NCBI GenBank assembly: GCA_021372555.1
Contig: JAJFUI010000016.1
Span: forward strand, 1-42,876
DNA: 42,876 nucleotides
Source: Planctomycetaceae bacterium
Lineage (GTDB): Bacteria; Planctomycetota; Planctomycetia; Pirellulales; Thermoguttaceae
Direction: 5' to 3'
Positions 29,724 through 38,500 of this stretch are shown in pieces. Made by a program: the position numbers and the translations under genes. The number at the start of each line of letters is the position of its first letter. Within the stretch, counting starts at the first letter, position 1. Under the pieces are notes generated by a model, which saw only the letters and a program-made list of their open reading frames with translations, was not told the origin of the DNA and ran no database searches.

Positions 29724-30770
29724 TCACTTCCCTCGCCGCTTTTCCGCCACCTGCGCCAACAGCTTCTTCTGCGGATCGGCAAACTTCTTGATTCCCTCCG
29801 ACATCAACACATCTTCGAGCTTCTGCATGTCCACGAGACGGTCAATCTCTTCGACCACGGCCGGTGGAGGAAGCTTGTCCACTTGTCGGGTGAACGTGCG
29901 ATTGCTCCGGGCCACTGCCTCGTTCGTCGCCGGTGGGTTTGTTTCGATGTCGCTTCCGGCAAAAGCCTCGACGTACTTCCACGGCGGATCGCTTGGCTTT
30001 TTTGTCCCGGTGCTGGCGAAGACGATCTCTTGCTTCAGCGGCGTGCGTCGCTCGGCCCAGTATTGCTGATTCTCCGCCCAAATGCGCTTCGCGTTGAGAA
30101 TGCCGACCATTCCCTGCGCCGCCGGCGACAGTTGCGGCACGGCCTTCTCCGTGTAAACGTCCAACCGAGAAACGAAGATGCTATATACGCTCTTGAAGGC
30201 GTCGAGATTCGCTCGCCGCTGCGCGCCGCGCCAGACTGCCTCGCGGGCGAGGCTGTATTGCCGCGAACTGAACACCAAGGTGACGTTGACCGTCACGCCT
30301 GCCGCCACCAACTCCTCCAGCGCATCGATCCCGGCTGGCGTCGCCGGCACCTTGATCATCCTGTTGCGATGCCCCGCCGACCATTCCTTGCCCAGCCGTA
30401 TATACTCCGAAACCCGCTTGCTGTGCTCGGGCCCGATCTCTGGGTCCTCAAGCAACGGATCAAGCTCGAAGCTCACATAACCGTCGTCGCCGTGCGTCCG
30501 CTGCCACGCCGGCAGAAACGCTTGCTGGGCGTCCCGAACCAATGCATCGGTCATTCGCCAGGCAATCGCCGAATCGTCGAGCCCCTTATGAGCAAGTCGC
30601 TCGATCTGGGCGTTGAATCGTCCTGTGGCCACCAAGTCCGCCACGATGATCGGGTTCGACGTGGCACCGGTCGCTCCAGCCGCAAGGTTGGTGCGGACAA
30701 GGTCTGGGTCGACGGAGTCGAGCCATAGTTTCGTGCCAGTAGCCAACAAGGATTCGATCGGGTTTGGCAT
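29724..30770 (-). CDS. Transaldolase
   Basis: A 348-residue transaldolase, which transfers a dihydroxyacetone unit between sugar phosphates in the non-oxidative pentose phosphate pathway. Motifs: [43 protein letters not shown], the Schiff-base lysine in [18 protein letters not shown] (Lys140), [14 protein letters not shown] and [20 protein letters not shown]. The start [19 protein letters not shown] at 30770 is chosen by similarity; the frame is open 21 codons further. It is longer than the ~215-residue TalC type and nearer the TalB/actinobacterial type in length. It converges on the binding-protein gene 15 bp away. Confidence 0.93.
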   Translation of the reverse strand: MPNPIESLLATGTKLWLDSVDPDLVRTNLAAGATGATSNPIIVADLVATGRFNAQIERLAHKGLDDSAIAWRMTDALVRDAQQAFLPAWQRTHGDDGYVSFELDPLLEDPEIGPEHSKRVSEYIRLGKEWSAGHRNRMIKVPATPAGIDALEELVAAGVTVNVTLVFSSRQYSLAREAVWRGAQRRANLDAFKSVYSIFVSRLDVYTEKAVPQLSPAAQGMVGILNAKRIWAENQQYWAERRTPLKQEIVFASTGTKKPSDPPWKYVEAFAGSDIETNPPATNEAVARSNRTFTRQVDKLPPPAVVEEIDRLVDMQKLEDVLMSEGIKKFADPQKKLLAQVAEKRRGK

Positions 30771-31036
30771 GGGGTAGCTCCCAACAGGTTGGTGGCCGTC
30801 TGCTTGACGCGACTCCGCACGGGGCTCAATCATCGCATTCTGGCCATCGTCTCCGCGGAAAGCAACCCCGGCCCCGCCGACGCGAGCAAACGCGCCATCG
30901 CGTCCTCGGCAAGCTGGGCGGCGCGCGATGTTGGGATGTCTGCGTAAGAGCTTAAGAATTTGCCGGTTATTCCTATTGTATCGCCTCTCGTTGGCCGATT
31001 TTCAGTTGTGCGTTTATATCGCCCGCTTTGATTGCG

Positions 31037-31053
31037 CGTCAAACCGTTTGACG
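31037..31053. promoter_or_regulatory. Palindrome upstream of the first BBP7 gene
   Basis: CGTCAAAC-C-GTTTGACG is a perfect 8-bp inverted repeat with a single central base, 24 nt before the start codon at 31078. It looks like a dimer-binding operator. The half site GTTTGACG recurs at 35233-35240 upstream of the second BBP7 gene. Confidence 0.4.
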
Positions 31054-31077
31054 GGTAATTTGGGCAAGGAGAACAGC

Positions 31078-32430
31078 GTGGTGAATAAGGCATTAACTTG
31101 TGCCCTAGTGACTGTCGCCGCTGCGATGTTGGCAGCCGGCGCGCAGGCTGCCGGAACGCAGGCCGCGCCGACCCCGTCGCCGCAAGCGCAGTACGCCAAC
31201 GGCGATTCCCCAAGCAGCGATCCCGCCACAGCCGGCGATGCATCGACGCCAGACGACGCCGGCTACGACAATGGCCTCTGGCCCGGTGAGCCCCCAATCG
31301 GCGAAGGTTGCTCACTATGCGGTGGCGGCTGCTGCACCCCGCCCGACTGGTATACCGAGCAAGGCGTTCGATTCTTCGGACGCACCAAGCCACGCAACAT
31401 CCCACTGGGGTACGTTGACACTGTCCTTCCCGCCGGCGACATCGGGTTGTCGCAGTATTTCAGCAACCATAGTGCCTCCCCGAACCTTTCAGCCGCGTAC
31501 GATATGACCCTCGGACACTGGTTCGCCCGGGACACGCTTAACCGAGACCACTTTGTCGAATTTTCCTTCTTCGGCCTTAACCGGTTTGAGGACCAAGCGA
31601 CGGTCACCGCGCCTCAGCGACTGACCTCCACCGTGGGCACGACCTCCACAACTTTTGGCAATTTATATAGCCCATACGCTGTGGATATCGTACCGACGAA
31701 TATTCTTACGGAAATACCGCAGCTCAACGGGACCATTGTCCCCGGGTTCGACCGCGTAGACCAAATGAGCACGTACTACGCGTCCTACATGAACAACTTC
31801 GAACTGAACGGCCGAATCGTCCCTCGCGGCGAGCAGGACCAACTCGTGCTGCACCCTGATGGCAAGTGGCGGCGAGAATGCAAGCCTGGCCGGTACATGT
31901 CCTATCTCTATGGTGTTCGGTTTATGAAAATTGACGAGTCCTTCCGCTTCCATGGCCGCGGTCTCACGGAGACCTTTGTCGACAACCAACTCGTCGACAG
32001 CGTTACGAACGTCGGCGAATATGACGTGAGCACTCACAACAACCTGCTCGGACTCCAGATCGGGGCGGACATGATCTTCCGCCAATGCCGCTGGAGCTGG
32101 GGTGTTCGCGCCAAGGTTGGCCCGTACATCAATTTCGCCGACCAAACAAGCGATATTGCGGCCGGCGTCGAAAACGAGACCCCCGACTTCAGTCACCATG
32201 TGGCCGAAGCCAGGCATGTCGCCTCCCTGATCGGCGAGGTCGGATTTACGGCCACGTACAAGTTCCGCCCCAATTTGGTGGGCCGCGCGTCCTATGACTT
32301 CATGTGGGTGACCGGCCTTGCCCTCGCGCCCGAGCAGCTCCAGTTCACCTCCACGCCTGTAAACCAGGTGAACACCAACGGCACGGCAGTCTTCCACGGC
32401 CCCTCGCTCGGCTTGGAGTGGTTGTGGTAG
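31078..32430 (+). CDS. BBP7-type outer-membrane beta-barrel protein (first copy)
   Basis: A ~450-residue exported protein. The GTG start at 31078 (or 31081) is set by AAGGAG 6 nt upstream and followed by a signal peptide, VNKALTCALVTVAAAMLAAG. A Cys-rich patch (GCSLCGGGCC) and a W/Y-rich region follow, then alternating beta-strand stretches (HFVEFSFFGLNRFEDQ, YMSYLYGVRFMKIDESFRF, CRWSWGVRAKVGPYINF, LIGEVGFTATYKFRPNLVGRASY in parts) ending in GPSLGLEWLW, an aromatic-terminated barrel end. This fits the planctomycete BBP7 porin family, known mainly from sequence. Its role as a pore is assumed, not shown. Confidence 0.78.
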   Translation: MVNKALTCALVTVAAAMLAAGAQAAGTQAAPTPSPQAQYANGDSPSSDPATAGDASTPDDAGYDNGLWPGEPPIGEGCSLCGGGCCTPPDWYTEQGVRFFGRTKPRNIPLGYVDTVLPAGDIGLSQYFSNHSASPNLSAAYDMTLGHWFARDTLNRDHFVEFSFFGLNRFEDQATVTAPQRLTSTVGTTSTTFGNLYSPYAVDIVPTNILTEIPQLNGTIVPGFDRVDQMSTYYASYMNNFELNGRIVPRGEQDQLVLHPDGKWRRECKPGRYMSYLYGVRFMKIDESFRFHGRGLTETFVDNQLVDSVTNVGEYDVSTHNNLLGLQIGADMIFRQCRWSWGVRAKVGPYINFADQTSDIAAGVENETPDFSHHVAEARHVASLIGEVGFTATYKFRPNLVGRASYDFMWVTGLALAPEQLQFTSTPVNQVNTNGTAVFHGPSLGLEWLW

Positions 32431-32525
32431 CCGTCGGACTTCTGGCCGGAGCAGTCGCCGCCCTAATTCGCCTCGTTCGGGCGATCCGTTCTTGGCGCTA
32501 ATGCTCCCGGCCCACGGGTACATGC

Positions 32526-32574
32526 GAATCGACGCTAAGCGACAGTAGCGGTGGCGCTTAGGGCTCTTCGATTC
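32526..32574. repeat. Nested inverted repeat after the first BBP7 gene
   Basis: GAATCGA (32526-32532) pairs with TCGATTC (32568-32574), and inside it CTAAGCG (32535-32541) with CGCTTAG (32555-32561). It may end the BBP7 transcript or be a dispersed planctomycete repeat. There is no T-run. Confidence 0.5.
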
Positions 32575-32674
32575 ACACGATTGCCTCCCACGCCTGTCCG
32601 CTCTCCCCGCCAGTTTTTGCACCGCCCGGATCATCGGGCGGCATCAGTTATTGCGAGTTCTGCGGTTTTTCGCC

Positions 32675-32703
32675 TTGCAATGTCTGGGGGTCCTGAGTAG
32701 GAT
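32675..32703 (+). promoter_or_regulatory. Candidate promoter for the PEP-CTERM gene
   Basis: TTGCAA (32675-32680) and TAGGAT (32698-32703) are separated by 17 nt, about 63 nt before the GTG start at 32767. Each hexamer matches 4 of 6 consensus bases. Confidence 0.3.
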
Positions 32704-32766
32704 AAACCTCGGAACATAGGCAATAGGCGCTCTCTTTTCTGGCGTCTAAGGAACGAGGAGGCAATC

Positions 32767-33567
32767 GTGAACCACCAACTGTTGGGGTTCGCTCTTGCGC
32801 GCTTGATGCGCGCCGGGCGGACGCCGGTGTGTGTGTGCGCGGCTATCCTGCTGACCACTTCTGCGTTCGCTGAGCGCATCGATGGCTACAGCGTCTGGCA
32901 ATGGAACGGCTTCTCCCAGACGTCTGCGCCAAGCCTGCCAGTCGGGACCGGTGAATCGGTGCTGCCTGAGGCGGTTTCTTCCGCACTGGCGTCGAGCCAA
33001 TCGCAGAGCCAAGCGTCGAGCCAAGCGGCAAGCTTTGCCACTTTGCCCAGCGGGACGGCCGTCCTATCCGGGGTCGTCTTTTACGATGTCAACCACAACT
33101 CGGTTCGCGATGGCGCCGACTGGGCCATCCCTGACGCTCGCGTTGAGCTCACCATCGCGGGCTACGATGAGAAGGTGTACGCGGTGACTTCGCCGCACGG
33201 CGCGTACACGTTTTCGAACCTTCCGGCAGGTACCTACACTGTTACCCTGGTGTCGCCCAACTCCGAGACCGACATGGCAGTGGTTGGCACGATGCTCAAG
33301 GGCGACGATGTTGTACCTTCAACTGGGGCGATCGCCGGCGTCGACACCATTGCAAACATTGCGTTAGGCAGCGACTACGTGGCGTCCGACTTCGATTTTG
33401 AGGTGGCGTACCCAGCGTATCTGCTCTCGAAGCGGATGCTGCTCAACACCGATCCTGGCATCCATCATCCCAGCGCGGTCCCCGAACCGGGAACGCTGAG
33501 GCTCGTCGCTATCGTCGGCCTGAGCCTTATCGGTCTCCTCAAGCAGAGACGCAAGCGTGCCGCGTAA
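32767..33567 (+). CDS. PEP-CTERM protein with SdrD B-like domain
   Basis: A 266-residue exported protein. It starts at a GTG with GAGGAGG about 6 nt upstream and has a signal peptide (CVCAAILLTTSAFA). A Ser/Gln-rich stretch (~residues 77-90) precedes a beta-sandwich of the SdrD B/carboxypeptidase-regulatory type (SGVVFYDVNHNSVRDGADW ... GAYTFSNLPAGTYTVTLVSP). The C-terminus has VPEPGTLRLVAIVGLSLIGL followed by KQRRKRAA, a complete PEP-CTERM signal: PEP motif, membrane helix, basic tail. Exosortase should cut at VPEP and attach or release the protein at the surface. No exosortase gene is in the window. It lies between two outer-membrane barrel genes. Confidence 0.87.
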   Translation: MNHQLLGFALARLMRAGRTPVCVCAAILLTTSAFAERIDGYSVWQWNGFSQTSAPSLPVGTGESVLPEAVSSALASSQSQSQASSQAASFATLPSGTAVLSGVVFYDVNHNSVRDGADWAIPDARVELTIAGYDEKVYAVTSPHGAYTFSNLPAGTYTVTLVSPNSETDMAVVGTMLKGDDVVPSTGAIAGVDTIANIALGSDYVASDFDFEVAYPAYLLSKRMLLNTDPGIHHPSAVPEPGTLRLVAIVGLSLIGLLKQRRKRAA

Positions 33568-33703
33568 CCTCGATGCATCGAGCAGGTGACATGACGGTCG
33601 CTAGCGTTGGCCTAGGTTCTGCGTCGCGGCAGCGCCCGTAGGCCCCGCTACGTCACGCGGCAGCAGACTCGCCATCGCGTTCGACCGCTCCGGCGCCAGC
33701 GTG

Positions 33704-33719
33704 CGTCTCTCAAGAGACG
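33704..33719. terminator. Short hairpin between convergent genes
   Basis: CGTCTCT and AGAGACG form a 7-bp stem with a 2-nt loop in the 207-bp gap between the PEP-CTERM gene and the second BBP7 gene. There is no T-run, so terminator function is only suggested by position. The rest of the gap shows no gene. Confidence 0.35.
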
Positions 33720-33774
33720 TTGCCACCAGAGGATCGAACTGGTTGGGCGTGGCCGAACGGCGATTCGCTCCTCC

Positions 33775-35193
33775 CTAGAACCGGTATTCCAGCCCAGCGT
33801 TGACCCCTTGCGCCCAGAACGCGCTGCTGCGGCCAGTGAAAGCCGGGAACGGCAAGCCGGTGACCGCGGGGTCAGTCGGCGGGAAGTTGCGAGGATCGAC
33901 GTTCAGGTCGATCTGCTCGCCGGCTCGGGCGACGCAGGCCCAGTAGAGAAGGTCATAGCCGACGTGGGCCTGCCAGTGGCAATTGAGTTGGTAACCGATC
34001 TCCAGGGTCAGCTCAGGAATAACCGTGAAGGAGTCGCGTTGGAAGGCGCCGGAGTTGTCCGGTCCCGCGAGAATTCCCGTCGTGTAGGTCGACGTCGAGC
34101 CGTTGGCCGTGATGTTGGTTGTCCCGTTGATATTGATCGTTTGGTGCGTGTTGCCGATGGCGACTTTGGTCAGAATGTCGAACGACCACCGACCGCGGTA
34201 GATTCGCGTCCGCAGGCCCACGTCACTCCCGTAGAAGTCATTGCGGGCTCGGAAATTGTCGTGAATATCAAACGATGCGATGAGGTCGTGCGTGGCCACC
34301 GAGTCGGTCAGAGAAGGCGTCTCGTGGATGGTCACCGAGTCGATCAAATTGTAGTACCGGAAACCCGCGATCAGGTCGGTTCGGCAGCAGCGCATCGTCG
34401 GCGCGCACGATGCCGAGCAGCACGTCTCCTCGCAGGGATCGCAAGGGCAACAAGACTCGCAACTGCAAAGCCGATAGCTGAGCGTGGCGCCGAGCGACTG
34501 GAAATATTGCTTCGCGTCGACGCTGACCGATCCGACGGCAATGTCGGGATAGGCCACCAGTTCGCTAGCTTGCTCGCCGGTTTGGACGTTGAAGAATGGC
34601 CGGGTCAGAATCGGATTGCCCGTCGACACGTCATTGAATCCGCTGTCGTTCTCACCCAGCGTGAGATAGTCGAATTCGAGGCCCCACCGCTGGCAACGAT
34701 CGAGCCACATGCCCAGCGCGGTGCGAACGCCCGACCGGCCGTCGTTTGTCACGGTGTCGTCGCCGTAGAGAATTCTAGTGTTTGGAAGCCCGAGAACGCC
34801 CGCGTCGCTAACCGGCGTACCTGCCGGGCTGGTCGTCACCAGGGGCGGCAACCGCATGCCGCTGGTCCACCACATCAAGTAGTCGGCGCGAAGCCAATAC
34901 TTCCCGGCAGGCCCGCACAGGGCCATGCCGCAGAAGTTCTCGCATTCGCCCTCGTCCACGAGCGGTTCTTGCTCGATGGACGAGAAAGACTCCGCCTGAG
35001 GCTCCTCAGCTACGGGAGCTGCGGGTTTCGCCGGTGCTCGCTGGCTCTTGATGGTCGCATGGCCTGGCAATGGCGCAGGCGCGGGGGCCGGAAGCAACTC
35101 TTCGGCGGCCAACGACAAACGCCCTGTCAGCAAGAACAGACCGCCGACGACAAGCGTGGCGGCATACGAAAAAGCGATACGCTTGGCAGCCAT
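33775..35193 (-). CDS. BBP7-type outer-membrane beta-barrel protein (second copy)
   Basis: A 472-residue exported protein starting MAAKRIAFSYAATLVVGGLF, a signal peptide, with an AGGGGGG site just upstream. A Pro/Ala-rich segment follows, then the BBP7 opening YWLRADYLMWWTSGMRLPPL and the end AFWAQGVNAGLEYRF, with the terminal Phe typical of outer-membrane barrels. Strand-like blocks include WGLEFDYLTLG, DLIAGFRYYNL, RGRWSFDILTKVAIGN and LTLEIGYQLNCHWQAHVGYDLLYW. Residues 243-270 form an extremely Cys-rich loop (11 Cys in 28 residues, SCESCCPCDPC and CCSASC). The frame is open 33 codons upstream of this start. Pore function is assumed from the family. Confidence 0.87.
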   Translation of the reverse strand: MAAKRIAFSYAATLVVGGLFLLTGRLSLAAEELLPAPAPAPLPGHATIKSQRAPAKPAAPVAEEPQAESFSSIEQEPLVDEGECENFCGMALCGPAGKYWLRADYLMWWTSGMRLPPLVTTSPAGTPVSDAGVLGLPNTRILYGDDTVTNDGRSGVRTALGMWLDRCQRWGLEFDYLTLGENDSGFNDVSTGNPILTRPFFNVQTGEQASELVAYPDIAVGSVSVDAKQYFQSLGATLSYRLCSCESCCPCDPCEETCCSASCAPTMRCCRTDLIAGFRYYNLIDSVTIHETPSLTDSVATHDLIASFDIHDNFRARNDFYGSDVGLRTRIYRGRWSFDILTKVAIGNTHQTININGTTNITANGSTSTYTTGILAGPDNSGAFQRDSFTVIPELTLEIGYQLNCHWQAHVGYDLLYWACVARAGEQIDLNVDPRNFPPTDPAVTGLPFPAFTGRSSAFWAQGVNAGLEYRF

Positions 35194-35289
35194 GATCCCC
35201 CCTGAGTGCCGTGGAGCGTTAAGAGATAACGAGTTTGACGGACGTAACAGATATTCGTCCTGTAACGCATCGGCAGGATTTGCCGCCTT

Positions 35290-35318
35290 CATTAACTATG
35301 ACGGCAAATGTGCGTCAA
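35290..35318 (-). promoter_or_regulatory. Candidate promoter for the second BBP7 gene
   Basis: On the minus strand, TTGACG (35313-35318) and TTAATG (35290-35295) are separated by 17 nt, about 95 nt before the ATG at 35193. A second TTGACG lies 4 nt further upstream (35323-35328). Confidence 0.4.
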
Positions 35319-35536
35319 TATGCGTCAAAGCGGGTGAATGGGTAATGCGCAGGTCGGCCGGTTCCGCGAGAATCGCAGCCGGCGGGAGACAACGCGAGGC
35401 CGCCCAGGCGAAGGCTGTGAATCTGCGTTGGTTTGGCAAACAGGGTCGCAATTGTGACGCGGAGTTCCGGACTCTGTCCACCGGCTGCGCGGGGCGCCCC
35501 GTGTGCCGGATGCTTTTCCCACCCTTCGCGCAATCC

Positions 35537-35545
35537 TGATATAAT
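35537..35545 (+). promoter_or_regulatory. Extended -10 promoter of uvrA
   Basis: TGATATAAT is a perfect extended -10 element, 44 nt before the uvrA ATG. No -35 box is evident, which such promoters do not need. No LexA-type operator is recognised around it. Confidence 0.6.
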
Positions 35546-35589
35546 GCAAGGTTTACTCCAACCGGACCCGCCGCGAACCGCGCCGCTTC

Positions 35590-38500
35590 ATGCCTGCTGC
35601 CGACATCCTCGTCCGTGGTGCCCGAGAACACAATCTTCGGGACGTTGACCTACGGTTGCCACGCGACCGCCTGATCTGTTTCACTGGGGTCAGCGGGTCG
35701 GGGAAAAGCTCTCTGGCGTTCGACACCCTCTACGCGGAGGGCCAGCGACGGTACGTCCAGAGCCTGTCCAGCTTTGCTCGGCAGTTCCTTGGCGAAATGC
35801 CCAAGCCCGACGTCGATCTGATCTCGGGCCTTAACCCGTCGATCTCGATTTCGCAGAAGACCGGTGGACAAAGCCCCCGCTCGACCGTCGGCACGATCAC
35901 CGAAATTTACGATTATCTCCGGGTTTTGTACGCCCGGGTCGGCAAGGGTCACTGCCCGCAGTGTGGCCGCCCCATCACAGCGCAGTCGCGTGAGCAGATC
36001 ATCGAACGCATTCTCGCCATGCCAGCGGGATCGCACTTGTCGATCCTGGCGCCGCTGGTGCGTGGGCAGAAAGGCGAATATCGGGACCTCTTCTCCGACT
36101 TGCTCAAGCAGGGGTTCGTCCGCGCCCGCGTGGATGGCCGCATCGTCCCTCTCAGTGACAATCTCCGACTCGATCGCCAAATGCGCCACGACATCGAGGT
36201 CGTTATCGATCGCCTTGTCGTCGGCGAGAAGGTCCGCACGCGTTTGGCCGAAGCCGTTGAACTCGCGCTTCGCATGGGCGACGGCAATTTGATTGCGGCC
36301 GCGGAACAGACAGAAGACGGAAGCGCAAGTTGCGAGACGCCCGATGCCCGAAACCCGAAAGCCGAAGTGTTGGCGGCGGATTTCGAGGCTGAGGATTCGG
36401 ACCTGCCACCCTCCGCCGCTCCCCATTCCCCTTTCTCGCTCACCCTTTCCGCCCACTACGCCTGCACGCACTGCAACCTGAGCTTTTTACCGCCCAGCCC
36501 GCAGTTGTTCAGCTTCAACAATCCGCAAGGAATGTGTCCCGAGTGCAGCGGCCTGGGGCAGATCTATACCTTCGACCCGAAGCAACTAATCCCAGATCCG
36601 AGCCGCTCTTTTCAGCAAGGTTGCGTCGAGTTGATTGGCTCTTGGCGCGACATGGGCCGCTGGCGACGGCACATTTACCGCGGCGTCGCTGAGTTGCTCG
36701 AACGGCAGCATGGAATCCCAGACGGCACGATCCTGGAAACTGCCTGGGAGGAGTTGGACCCCAAGCTGCAACGCGCGTTGCTCTGGGGCACCGGCCACGA
36801 GCACGTCACCTTCACTTGGCGAAGCGGCGCATCGGGCTACAAATGGGGCGGCAAATACGAGGGCATCATCCCCAAGCTGCTCTCGCAATATCGTACCACC
36901 CAAAGCCGCCTGCAACGCCGGCAGCTCGAAAAGTACATGTGTGTCCTCGGCTGCGAGACCTGCCACGGCCAGCGGCTGAACCCGCAAGCCTGCGCCGTCA
37001 CGCTTACCAGCCGCGTCGCCAAGTTCCGCGACCGGCCCGAGCGCTCCTTGCCCGAGGTCTGCGGCCTGGCTGTCTCCGACTGCGAAGAGTTCTTCAGCGA
37101 CTTGGAACTGGACGGAACGGCCCAAATCATCGCCGCGGAGGCGGTGAAAGAGATCCGCGGCCGTTTGCAGTTCCTCAAGAACGTGGGCCTCGAGTATCTC
37201 ACGCTCGAACGCACCGCCCCGACCCTCTCCGGCGGCGAAATGCAGCGCATTCGCCTCGCTGGACAAATTGGCTGCGGGCTCGTGGGCGTGCTCTACGTGC
37301 TGGATGAGCCATCGATCGGCCTGCATCCTCGCGACAACGACCGCCTGATCGAAACGCTCGGCCGCCTCCGCGATCAGGGAAACACCGTGATCGTCGTCGA
37401 ACACGACGAGGACACGATGCGGGCGTCCGACTACGTCGTCGACTTTGGCCCCGGTCCCGGTGTTCGCGGCGGCCATGTCGTCGCCGCAGGGCCTGTCGAA
37501 CAGATCATCGCCGAGCCAAAAAGCATCACTGGCCAGTATCTCTCCGGCCGCCAGCGCATCGAAGTGCCTGCCCATCGCCGGCCAATCGGCGACGCCAAGC
37601 TGATCGTGCGCGGCGCCACGCAGAACAACCTCAAGAACATCGACGTCGAGATTCCGCTGGGCGTGTTCGTCTGCGTGACCGGCGTCTCCGGCTCCGGCAA
37701 AAGCTCACTGGTTTCCGACATTCTGGTTGAAGCGCTCGGCCGGGATCTGAACGGTGGTCTCGGCAACCCCGGCACGCACCGCGCGATCGAGGGCCTCGAC
37801 CATCTCGACAAGATGATCGCGATCGATCAGTCGCCGATCGGTCGGACACCACGAAGCAATCCGGCCACGTATATCAAGGTGTTCGACGAAATCCGGCGGC
37901 TTTATGCGCAACTGCCCGACGCCAAAGCCCGGGGCTACAAGTCCGGCCGCTTCAGCTTCAATGTCCGCGGCGGCCGCTGCGAAGCCTGCGAAGGGAACGG
38001 CTCGACCCGGCTCGAAATGGACTTTCTGGCCGACGTTTGGGTCACCTGCCCCGTGTGCGAAGGTCACCGTTTCAATCGCGAAACCTTGCAGGTCCGTTTC
38101 AAGGGCAAATCCATCGCCCAGGTGTTGGACATGGACGTCCAAGAGGCCTTGCGGCATTTCGAAAACGTGCCGGCCATCGCCGATAAGCTTCAGAGACTCC
38201 ACGACGTGGGGCTCGACTACATGAAGCTCGGCCAGCCCTCGCCGACGCTTTCCGGCGGCGAGGCCCAACGCGTCAAGCTGGCCCGCGAGCTGGTGAAACG
38301 CGGCACCGGCCGAACACTCTACCTGCTCGATGAGCCCACCACCGGTTTGCACTTCGCCGACATCCAATTGCTGCTTCGCGTGCTGCACAGCTTCGTCGAT
38401 GCCGGCAACACCGTACTCGTCGTCGAACACAACACCGAGGTGATCAAGACCGCCGACTGGGTCATCGACCTGGGGCCCGAGGGCGGCGCGGCTGGCGGCT

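Larger units (their letters stand above)
32431..32766. other. Intergenic region with two inverted repeats
   Basis: About 335 bp with no convincing gene. It holds the nested inverted repeat at 32526-32574, a 7-bp stem CCGCCCG/CGGGCGG (32622-32641), and the promoter candidate of the PEP-CTERM gene. Confidence 0.5.
35194..35589. other. Divergent region between the second BBP7 gene and uvrA
   Basis: About 395 bp with no convincing gene. It holds promoter candidates for both genes (described separately) and three copies of a CGTCAA/TTGACG hexamer (35233-35240, 35313-35318, 35323-35329). Confidence 0.55.

Noticed and set aside
33808..35205. A 465-codon open frame on the plus strand opposite the second BBP7 gene
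   Set aside because: Arg-rich, no motif or signal peptide, and fully antisense to a protein with signal peptide and barrel features.
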